A stretch of DNA of 60,306 nt, taken from Thermomucor indicae-seudaticae. Taxonomy: Eukaryota > Mucoromycota > Mucoromycetes > Mucorales > Lichtheimiaceae. This document shows, in pieces, positions 1 to 12,044 of the stretch. How positions within the stretch are numbered: position 1 is the first letter of the stretch; every line of letters starts with the position of its first letter. The stretch lies in contig JSYX01000111.1 of assembly GCA_000787465.1 (NCBI GenBank), positions 1 through 60,306 of the forward strand. The letters are read 5' to 3'. Both the position numbers and the translations under genes were made by a program. Below the pieces are notes generated by a model. That model had not been told where the DNA came from. It searched no databases and saw only the letters and a program-made list of their open reading frames with translations.

Positions 1-20
1 CTCCAGCCTAACAAAAAAAA
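1..20 (+). repeat. 3' tail of a short retroposon (copy 1, cut by window edge)
   Basis: The window opens inside CTCCAGCCTAAC followed by an A-run. The same tail occurs at 3491-3517 and, inverted, at 59718-59749. In those two copies the tail lies between perfect direct repeats, so this is probably the end of a third insertion whose 5' part and left flank lie outside the window. Confidence 0.6.
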
Positions 21-115
21 TCAAAAGCCTTTAGGATCTTCCTCTAAACTATTCTCAAGCTGCATAAATAATAGTTTACTACTTACCCGTTAACTTCCAT
101 TGTCGTCGTAAATAC

Positions 116-409
116 CTAATCTAGCTGATCAGTGGAAAGTCTAAGAATACTTTTGATAGCATTCCAGTCCATTATGGTGCCAACGTGTGTCTGCAGCCAT
201 TCTTTCACGTCTTTTGGTAATCTCGAGCGAACAATATCATAGCGACTTTGTGGGTCATGGCCCTCACGTTTCCAAGTATTTGTAACGAATGTTGTACCAC
301 TCAATTCCTTGACAACTTTGAGACTAGCAGGGCATCCAACTTTTATTGATCCTATTTTTTTAGCACTTCAGTGCTGAGTTGCTGCTGCAAGGCTTGTAGA
401 TGGTTGCAT
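116..409 (-). pseudogene. transposase-like fragment (MULE/FAR1 N-terminal type)
   Basis: An open minus-strand frame of about 98 codons with no convincing start. It reads through KKIGSIKVGCPASLK, then WKREGHDPQS, SRLPKDVKEWL and MDWNAIKSILRL before a stop. The order Gly-Cys-Pro-Ala, a W...H-(D/N)-P segment, SRLP and (M)DW.AIKS resembles the N-terminal region of Mutator-like (MULE/FAR1) transposases that are abundant in Mucorales. No catalytic domain follows, so it is a fragment. The family call is from memory of the motif pattern and is tentative; it could also be an exon of an unrelated host gene. Confidence 0.38.
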
Positions 410-794
410 GGTCACAATAATACAGCTTTGTCCAGAGATACCGCTGTCGGGCCCAGGAGTACTTTTGGCAAGAGAGGATGCTTCAGAGGTTCAAGGACTA
501 GATTGGCTGTACTGTCTGTCTCTGCTGATTCCAGATACCAAGACGATAAGCAGTGTCATCGAACCAAGCATCAAAATCACTATTCGAGTCAAAACACAGG
601 ATAAGAGAGTTGGGGTGGTAGGATCTGGAGTAGTACGTACAATGTGATTCATTTCTGACGTTTCTGTGGCCATGGTTGTCTACGTGTCGTGTGTTGTCAG
701 AGGAACACGAAACAGGACTCATTCCGCTCTGCTTGCGTCATTAGTGTTGAGACTTAAGAGGCGTTCGCAGTGGGGCTGGTTTTGTGCAGTCATC
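410..794. other. gene-free stretch upstream of BCKDHA
   Basis: Only short overlapping open frames with low-quality composition are present. It probably holds the BCKDHA promoter. I see no TATA box or repeat that I would stand behind. Confidence 0.5.
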
Positions 795-2285
795 ATGTGG
801 CGAACTTTCTTGTCGCGATCGTCGTCCTCAGCATCAAGATGTCCGCGGCGTTGCCTGCATGCTTCTGTCAAAGTAGAGGGACACTACCACAGTATATACC
901 GGCTATTTGCTAAGCTACTAGAGCTCATGTATAGGCACCGAGCCTCGCAGCCACGATGGGCAAGTCGACGACATCGCCCACTTGGTCATCTGCGGACAAA
1001 TTCACTACGGAATTGACATTCATTGAGTCGACAGAGATAATGAAAGCTTATCGTGTTATGGACCATACCGGCCGAGTTCTCGATAGCAAGCATGACCCTC
1101 AGCTAGATAAAGAAGAAGCGCTGTATTGCTACAAGAAAATGGTGCAGCTGAACGTGATTGATGGCGTTCTGTATGAGGCACAAAGACAAGGACGCATCAG
1201 CTTCTACATGACTCATTATGGCGAAGAGGCCATGATTGGCACTGCAGCGGCGCTGCACCCAGAAGATGTCGTTTTTGGTCAAGTAATGCTGCGTGATCTG
1301 TTTTTTCCTTTTCTTTCCCCAAGTGTCTGATGAGAGGGAACATATATAGTATCGTGAAGCTTTCATCCTACTCTATCGAGGATTCACCATGGACGAAATG
1401 CTGAATCAATGCTTCAGCAACGAACTTGACTACGGAAAAGGACGACAAATGCCTATTCATTACGGATCAAAGAAGCTCAACTTTCAAACGATATCTTCGC
1501 CATTGGGTACTCAAATACCCCAGGCAACTGGGGCAGCCTACGCGCTAAAGCTAGCCGGAAAACGCACTTGCACAGCATGCTTCTTTGGAGAAGGAGCAGC
1601 CTCTGAAGGCGATTTTCATGCCGGTCTTAACATGGCGGCAACGCTCGGATGCCCAGTCATCTTCATCTGGTGTGTGTGTATATGTCTTTTTTTAGCGGCG
1701 TGTTCTTTTTCTCCCTTCTAACGCAAATAGCGATACAGCCGTAATAACGGATACGCGATTTCAACACCATCTTCGGAGCAATACAAAGGTGATGGCATCG
1801 CCAGTCGAGGCATTGGCTATGGCATTGACACCATACGCGTGGACGGTAATGATATCTGGGCTATTTACAATGCTACAAAGGAAGCACGAAAAATAGCAGT
1901 CGAACAGAATAAGCCTGTCCTGATCGAAGCAATGACCTACCGCATCGGCCATCACAGCACATCGGACGACTCAACAAAGTATCGCGATCGCAAAGAAGTG
2001 GAAGAACGAGCCCAATTTGATAATCCGGTCACCCGATTGCGACGCTACTTGGAACACAAGCAATGGTGGAATGCGCAAGTGGAAGAGAAGCTGAGGAAAG
2101 AAACAAAGTCTGCTTTGTTGAAAGTCTTTGCTGCAGCCGAAAAACGCAAAAAGCCTGCTATCAGGCATCTCTTCACGGACGTATACGACACGATGACTCC
2201 AAACCTGCTCGCTCAGCAACGTGAGCTGGAGGATCTCATTAAGAAGTACCCAGAATTCTATGACACTACGGACTTCGCTATATAA
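795..2285 (+). CDS. BCKDHA: 2-oxoisovalerate dehydrogenase E1 alpha subunit, mitochondrial
   Basis: Alpha chain of the thiamine-diphosphate-dependent E1 of the branched-chain keto-acid dehydrogenase complex in the mitochondrial matrix; it decarboxylates keto acids from Leu, Ile and Val. Exons 795-872, 935-1282, 1350-1669 and 1739-2285 join in phase to 430 residues, close to the animal protein. The first 26 residues ([15 protein letters not shown]...) look like a matrix-targeting peptide. Conserved blocks are [19 protein letters not shown], the ThDP/Mg motif GDGIASRG (about 266-273) followed by VDGND, and the regulatory phosphorylation loop [12 protein letters not shown] (about 316-327). The first exon rests on a plausible 62-nt intron rather than on conservation. 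The E1 beta partner is not in the window. The next gene starts 340 bp downstream on the same strand. Confidence 0.95.
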
Positions 2286-2624
2286 CCAATACAAATGTTG
2301 CCGTCGAAGCATTTAGATACCAAAGGGTCTCGCATAATATTGTTAGAAACCATCCTACGTTGATGGCAATAAACTGAATCAGAAAATCGACCCTTCTTTT
2401 CCTCCACTCTCATCATGACCAAATGCAATACTCATCATCAACAGTGTCTCCTAGTGGATGAACATCCATATGACAAGGAGAAAAAGAGTTTACTTTTGGA
2501 GGATATACTGTCCTTCATACTCCTCATAGCAGGCGCACTCCGGTCGCTAGTCTGGGACAGTCACAGGTTAGCAAAAACAGGCATGCTGGGGCCTTTGTTG
2601 TTGAAGTCCTCCAACACGCCCATA

Positions 2625-3090
2625 ATGTCGAGTGCAGCAAGCGCCGCATCAACCACGTTCCAAAACGCCCATCGTCGTCATGTTCAGTCGCTGTACAAGC
2701 GTTCCCTGAAGCTGGCTTTGGATTGGTACATTCAGCGTGATCTCTGGCGCCAAAAGGCTCTTGATATCCGTGCTCAGTTCGAGCGCAACAAGCATGTGAC
2801 GAGTCCAAAGGAATTGCAAGCACTCTTGAAGGAAACCGAAAAGCAATTACAAGAATGGGCTCACCCTGACCCTTACAGGCGTATGTGCAGTCCTTCTGCT
2901 TTATCTTGTTTTACTTGACCTAAATGCCGTTTTCTTTGTTAGTGCCAATGGGTCCCGACGGTACCAAGTGGGAACGCAACTTGCCTCCATTGATGGTAGG
3001 TTCCGATATCATTATCAGAGTTGCGTCATGGATGAGTTCACATGCATTGTGTTTTTTTTGCTACAGCCCGAATCTCACAACCACCACTAG
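2625..3090 (+). CDS. NDUFB9: NADH dehydrogenase (complex I) B22-type subunit, LYR family
   Basis: Accessory subunit of the membrane arm of mitochondrial complex I. Exons 2625-2880, 2943-2995 and 3067-3090 give 110 residues. The LYR-type signature is visible as HVQSLYKRSLKLALDW, followed by the paired helices of this family and the NDUFB9 block WAHPDPYRLPMGPDG, then TKWERNLPP as in other fungal members. The upstream frame stays open to 2415, but MSSAASAAS at 2625 is the usual position, so I start there. The last exon codes only seven residues (PESHNHH). The identification rests on the LYR helix plus the HPDPYR..P block. Confidence 0.85.
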
Positions 3091-3467
3091 ACAACGCGAT
3101 GATTCAGAAAACCGTAATAATAAATGTATTTTGGTTTGATAACAAGAAATTACTGCTAACAAATGTATATATCTGGTGTAGTTTAAGGAGACGACCTCTT
3201 GGAAAAACGACGCTAGAGAGCATCGCGTTTTCTTTTTGTATTAAAGGGCACCGCTTGCACGACGTTAAGTTTGAGCGATGAGCGCTCTTCATCATCGTCA
3301 TGCGGTCCATTGTGTTATTGTTATTGCTCGCCTGGGTCGTTAAAGCGTGGTTGTTTGCGACTGTGCCATTTGCTATTATGTTATGGTTATCATTGCCCAG
3401 GATGGTAAATGTTCGGCTTCTGGTCAGACCGCCCTCGTCACGGCTGTCCTTGCCTTCGTCGTCTTCT
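3091..3467. other. gene-free stretch
   Basis: No exon-like sequence is seen. A + strand frame from 3300 reads a hydrophobic stretch (MRSIVLLLLLAWVVKAWL) but runs into the retroposon insertion and ends with its GGFTPA tail, so I do not call it a gene. Confidence 0.5.
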
Positions 3468-3530
3468 AATATCCTGCATGTTCTCCTGGGCGGCTTTACT
3501 CCAGCCTAACAAAAAAAAATATCCTGCATG
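3468..3530 (+). mobile_element. 37-bp retroposon micro-insertion with 13-bp target-site duplication (copy 2)
   Basis: The 13-mer AATATCCTGCATG occurs at 3468-3480 and again at 3518-3530. Between them lie 37 bp ending in GGCGGCTTTACTCCAGCC, then TAAC and an A-run. Direct flanking repeats plus an A-rich 3' end are the mark of target-primed reverse transcription. The insert would be an extremely 5'-truncated copy of a non-LTR element. Compare 1-20 and 59704-59763. Confidence 0.75.
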
Positions 3531-3619
3531 CCTTGTTTCAATTTGGACATGGTAGTCTCCAGGCAGGACATCATCATCGACAGCCCAGTAAAAGACAAAG
3601 TTGCTGTCATCATCGCTAA

Positions 3620-3984
3620 TGTCGTCCCCGTATCGTTGATGAAGTGTGGGGACAAATGTGGTGCTATATACCAGTCAATACTGCTTTCTACTCAGCAAAC
3701 TTGAAGCAGTTTGATGAAGCGTTGCAGGAATATGAGGGTCGTCAGTCATTTTTGAGTAGCACGTTTGCCCGATGCCAAGCGGGTGATCAAAGTGAATGAA
3801 AAAGCTGGATCCGGAAGACGTGGTATTCGCCACCGTCCCAAATGGCATCTACAGTGCCCACTCGATATATCGGTCACGTTTGGGCGTTACCGCCGGTATC
3901 GATATATCGAGCGGACACTCTACCATAGCCGACGATTTTTGGGAACATGTTTCCAAGTTCGTCGCCGGTTCATCGTCTTTTTGA
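3620..3984 (+). pseudogene. decayed coding sequence, family unknown
   Basis: One frame reads RIVDEVWGQMWCYIPV, then LKQFDEALQEYEGRQ, a TGA stop at about 3793, and at once MKKLDPEDVVFATV continuing to GHSTIADDFWEHV before a second stop. The protein-like composition on both sides of the stop in the same frame suggests a former exon with a nonsense mutation. I do not recognise the family. The alternative is an unrelated short ORF starting at 3796. Confidence 0.3.
3861..3911. repeat. 12-bp inverted repeat
   Basis: CTCGATATATCG at 3861-3872 is inverted as CGATATATCGAG at 3900-3911, with a 27-bp spacer. It lies inside the decayed ORF. The core resembles the CGATATATCGA of the MITE ends at 51.7-51.9 kb, which may be chance. 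Confidence 0.6.
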
Positions 3985-4322
3985 AGATGAGACTGGTATA
4001 GATGAATTCGGCCGGAAGCGAGTAGACGATCACTGGCATAATGTCCTTACAAGAGAAACCGTATGTGAAGATCCATATGTTATACCTGAATAGGCATACC
4101 ACATTCACAACGTGCTCCAAGTGCTTGTGTGTACGTATATTTTTACATGTTGAATGCGAGTTTTTATTTTTTATATGGAGTATATAAAGCCTCGAACATG
4201 TTGAGACGTTCTAATTACAAAATGGATTACATGTAAAGATATGCCAAATTTACAACAGAGGGGCGGGGCGACAAGGAACAGCAAAAGTAAAAAGAGAAAT
4301 GGGAAAAGAAAACAACAGCTTT

Positions 4323-6751
<2,429 letters not shown>

Positions 6752-7090
6752 AAAAATAATAAAAGATTTCGGGGAGGTTACACGAGGAATCGACCTTTAT
6801 TCACTTGGTTACAGTCGAGCCATTCAAGTTGATCAATACGCCACGTTCGTCGAGCTCATCCAAGAACTCGTGGGAATTGTACCCAAAGGCGGTAACTAGT
6901 TGCTCAATATAGGACCTAATGTTACTAGCCGCATCGTGGAGCCACTGGTCAGCCGGCTACGCGACAGCGGCTCATGGAGAGATCGTATGGGTTCCGAAAC
7001 ACCCTTTAACGGCGATCCGCATTGGCCCGCAGCTTACTGCAATGCAAATGATCTATTGTTTATTACGGTTCATGGTAGCCGAAGACAACG
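6752..7090 (+). pseudogene. alpha-L-fucosidase (GH29) fragment, broken
   Basis: After an acceptor-like TTCTGCAG the frame reads YSLGYSRAIQVDQYATFVEL, IQELVGIVPKGGN, then TAG (6897-6899), then LLNIGPNVTSRIVEPLVSRL and WRDRMGSETPFNGDPHWP. GH29 enzymes carry the segment SWGY...S..EL...L...V..GGNLLLNIGP..DG.I....RL..IG.W in this order, so the stop falls exactly where Leu is expected. The (beta/alpha)8 catalytic part is missing and later sequence shifts frame. This is a degraded gene end, not a working enzyme. Confidence 0.6.
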
Positions 7091-7305
7091 ACGCTGAATT
7101 CAGCAGGCGTACTGGGTGTGTCTATCTTTAAGCATCTTGGCGCACTAACGAAACTTGTGCATTTCTTTCGGTGAACTTAATATACTAGTTATGCTCGGAA
7201 ACAGTCAAACAGATAATGCTCAAAGAGTCGAAAATCTCAAAAGGAGCGAGAAACGAAGCCCTGAGTGGCTTTCGATTTAATGAGATAAGGGCAGAAATTG
7301 ATCAC

Positions 7306-7392
7306 TGATCACTAAATCGAAATTAGTGATGCTTTCCTGCTTACCATCTTGGGGAGGGCAAACAGTGATCACTAAGTCGGGCGTCTACTGTA
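7306..7392. mobile_element. pogo/Fot1-like transposon end or MITE remnant
   Basis: TGATCACTAAATCG at 7306-7319 recurs as TGATCACTAAGTCG at 7366-7379, exactly 60 bp apart. Read on the minus strand, the right end begins TACAGTAGACGCCCGAC, typical of pogo/Fot1-type terminal repeats next to a TA. The other end is not clearly preserved. Confidence 0.4.
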
Positions 7393-8135
7393 AGCCGGGG
7401 GTTATAAACTGCATCGACGTTGCCTTTGTGTTCGAACTTGCGTCCAGATCATGTTGCGTTCCTACTTACAATCGCATTCGTACGTCGAAAGAAGGGGAGA
7501 GGCACTAACAAATTCCGTTCGTCGAATATGTATGCCGAGGAGATACAGAAATAACGCTGCTTTTCACGTAGGTACACATGGGACGAATTGAAAACTTCTG
7601 TGTCAGTGACGAAGTTTGTTGTCAGAACACATTTTATTTCTATGACACTGAGGATGTCTTCTCGTCAGACGCTAGTTTGATGATAAAGCAGCTTTTTCGG
7701 CTGGCTTTCTACACATGATCAATTAACCAGCGAAGAAGGTGGTGTTACTATCCTGGCCAATGTTTGAAGTGCATAAATGCATTTGTGTTTTTAGCCCCTC
7801 GTCTATGCAATATTACAAGATGTCTACAAATGAGTCATGTATATTTTCGTGAATTTTTTCATGAACTGATAGACAGAATCAATATCTAATAACCTTGATG
7901 AAAGCAATTCAATGATCATGAGACATATTACTGTATCTAAGAGCCGATTTTTAACTAAGAGACAAGCGGGATACGTTGTCTTTTCAGCGAAACTCAGACA
8001 CGTTGCCGTGACACGAAGAAACCTGTTTCACATGCAAATCCAAATGCAAATGGTGATGAAACTAGTGTCTTCTTGTTTGAGCTCTGGGGACAATGATGGA
8101 GGATTTACAATAGGAAATGAAAGCGGGTTATCATT
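7393..8135. other. gene-free stretch
   Basis: AT-rich, with only short frames of poor composition. The last part is the 3' flank of the minus-strand C2 gene. I see no further repeats. Confidence 0.5.
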
Positions 8136-8770
8136 TTAGTTGGGAGCAAATTCGATACGAACGTGAACTTCACCGTGGCTAGTCAGACCCAGCTTAGCAG
8201 GAAGTTTCACCCTACATAATTGGTGAGTCAATCGCGCATCTATCTTTCCAAATGAAAACATACCATTCGTCAAGGATTATGCCTTCGTAGACGCGAGAGA
8301 AGTCAACCTTGGCCTCGCCAATCTTGTCGCTACCAACCACGTCCTTATCCAAAACCTTCAGGTACAGATGATGGAAAGACGACCCCTCGGGGATGTTGAA
8401 AGTAAAGGTCTCGTTCCAAACAGGATCGTTGGTGTCGGTTAATTCACTCGTGCACTGCTTGTAATTTTCATCGAGCCAAAGTTCCCTAAGCCCGCCATTT
8501 TTTCGTTAAGTGGCTATTACAGTGAGACAAAGACATCTAAACTTACACGTAAGGGTCATTCTAGCAAGGAAGGAAGGAAGTTATTATTATCTGTATCATC
8601 AAACTAAATACAGCGTCCCGCCCTTCTTACTTTGCTAAACAAATCCTGGTCTTTAAGGTCCCTGGCTTCGACTGCTTTGTGATGGGTATCAAGCAGGCTA
8701 ACAGGGCATTATCCAATGACTTACAGATAGTAACAGTAAGGACACCGGCAGGGTATTTGTGACCAAACAT
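8136..8770 (-). CDS. single C2-domain protein
   Basis: Exons (minus) 8770-8725, 8671-8631, 8560-8547, 8485-8264 and 8211-8136 close in phase to 132 residues, so the whole protein is one C2 domain. It starts MFGHKYPAGVLTVTIFEARD and contains LKDQDLFSKNDPYVELWLD, NDPVWNETFTF and LYLKVLDKDVVGSDKIGEA. Aspartates at the two Ca2+-binding loops are present (DLKDQD, NDPYV; then DKDVVGSD), so calcium-dependent phospholipid binding is plausible. The third exon is only 14 nt. Short stand-alone C2 proteins are common in fungi and plants; the cellular role cannot be told from sequence. Splice sites are canonical throughout. Confidence 0.85.
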
Positions 8771-9387
8771 GATGAAAAAGAAGATGGATGCAAGGATTTT
8801 GGTCGAAATTTACCCCTTTATATACTGTGGAAACGGGAAAGTTTGCGTGGCAGACGTTAGTGGAACACAAGAGTCGCGTGACGAAAATAGATCATCATTT
8901 GGCGCCGCATCCCGCAGCCGCATATGAAGCCGATTGATAATCCCGCTTCTCGTTCGTTCTGCTTGCATAGAAGCCATATATATTTCAAAGACCAAGTGCG
9001 GTAGGTATATCGGTATAACAAAGCTTGAAAAGGAGCAATTGCGGATAATGACGACACGTAATAATGCATAACAACTCTTTATACCTTGTGCTTCCCACTA
9101 AGATGACGTGCGTTTCATTCCCGACTCTAAACGCGCCACATCCAACACCAAAACGCATGCACCATTTAGGTGATGCTAATGTGGGTAAACATTGATACTT
9201 ACAGTTTATTCAACTAAACAACGCGTTGAGATACAGAAAAAGTTTGCAGTAAATGCGAAATTGAAATTGCGTGCTGAGATAGGGTGTTTCGCGTGGGGTG
9301 CATGAAGCTGAATTTGATCACTGGCAAACAGCGGAGCTTTTCATGAGGCATCCAAGTTTTGCGAGCTGGTTTCGCATACTATCGAGA
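8771..9387. other. divergent intergenic region between the C2 gene and the sirtuin gene
   Basis: About 620 bp shared by two divergently transcribed genes. The sirtuin frame stays open upstream to 9298, but that segment lacks conservation. No clear TATA box or repeats. Confidence 0.5.
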
Positions 9388-10815
<1,428 letters not shown>

Positions 10816-10829
10816 TTGCATAAAAGGGT

Positions 10830-11524
10830 TTACTCGTCTTCCGGGTCAGGACCAAACTGCTTGTAATCAATTCTCTTTCCGCGTGTTCGTCTGCCGCCCG
10901 AAATGATGGCAGAAGTATCCAGTCCTTCAAGCTCATCCTCTATGGACAGTGTTAGAGTGAAATCGCATGTGGCTATTCAATGCCAAGAAAAATTTACCAG
11001 AAATGTCGTCGACTTCGTCATCGCTTTCGTCTTTATCATGTTTCTTCTTACGGCTTGATGACTTGGGTTTCTTTTGTTGCTTTCCCTTCTTTTTCGATTT
11101 CTTGCTGATTTCTTCTTCCGATGATTCGTCCTCCTCTTCTTCTTTTGACAATTTTAGTCACCATACGTTGTCACAAAAGATAACCAATCAAACCTTCTTC
11201 CTCTTCTTCTTCCTCCTCTTCCTCCTCTTCTTCATCGTCATCTTGTTCGTCGTTCTCCTCCTCTTCCACTTCGTCATCATCTACCACAAAATTGTCTTCA
11301 GATCGGGATTTGGTGGCCCTCTTTGATGTCGAAGCTGATCTGTGAGATTCAAAAATGCAGGGAAAACAGGCTTGTAAGTTCACGATAGCCACGAAACGAA
11401 AGGGAAAGCACTCTTACGGCTTGGAGGACACTTTTGGCTTCTTTGCGCGCGCACTCTCTTCTTTTTCTTCCTCATTACGTCGCTTTTTCGCGAGAGCTTC
11501 CAATTTGGCTCGACGATCAGGCAT
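10830..11524 (-). CDS. CHZ1: histone H2A.Z chaperone, CHZ1-like
   Basis: Small nuclear chaperone that carries H2A.Z-H2B dimers for SWR1-type exchange. Exons (minus) 11524-11418, 11339-11194, 11141-10998 and 10939-10830 close to 168 residues. The body is extremely charged: a basic N-terminus (KLEALAKKRRNEEEK), a run of more than a dozen acidic residues, then Lys/Ser-rich blocks. The C-terminus carries the diagnostic CHZ motif: ELEGLDTSAIISGGRRTRGK followed by RIDYKQFGPD. The gene ends 14 bp beyond the convergent sirtuin stop codon, so the two transcripts must overlap in their 3' ends. The second intron is only about 50 bp and lies next to the acidic repeat; its donor (GTTTGA) is non-ideal. Confidence 0.88.
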
Positions 11525-12044
11525 TTTTAACGCGAGAAAAAAAGAGAGAAGCGAAAAAAGACACAAACGCTTAATGACTATGGCCTGGGTTTGAATGGGA
11601 ATGTGGCGAGTCAGCCAATCCTCGCTATGGAAATGTGTGTGATGTGGATAGAGCCTTTTCACCAGTAGTCGCTTCTCATGGATTCGAAGTTTCCTCGTAA
11701 TTTTGAACAGTAATTCATCTTCACAGTGTGTGTAATGCGTTTGTTGCCTATGCACTGCTTGTGCGGCTTGCTGAGCCGCGCGGATCCATATCAAATGCCT
11801 TCTGCCGTCTAAATTATGTAACCACAGAAGTTCCTACTTATACTTCGGTAAATGAAAGCTAATACGGACGCGATAGAAGATCATTGAAAAGGGCACTGGA
11901 CTCTCTTTTGGAGACGTTTATTCCTGAAGTACATGATCCTGATACAGTACCTTCCGAGCTAAGATTTGGCGGAGAGTGGAACGGCCTTTTCCGAGTTTAA
12001 TTTTTCGCTTCTCGGTTTGAACCTCCTTCGAGCATCTTTGGGCC
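11525..12044. promoter_or_regulatory. divergent promoter region CHZ1 / LCB2
   Basis: 520 bp lie between two divergent start codons. I see no convincing named motif. Short open frames here have no family resemblance. Confidence 0.5.

Noticed and set aside
3490..3520. Helitron 3' end (small hairpin GGCT..AGCC then CTAA)
   Set aside because: The terminus is followed by an A-run and the copies sit between direct target duplications; Helitrons insert between A and T without duplications.
10967..11326. 119-codon plus-strand hydrophobic frame (many Phe/Leu) over CHZ1
   Set aside because: It is the antisense of Lys/Glu repeats (AAG/GAA becomes CTT/TTC) and would be a false membrane protein.
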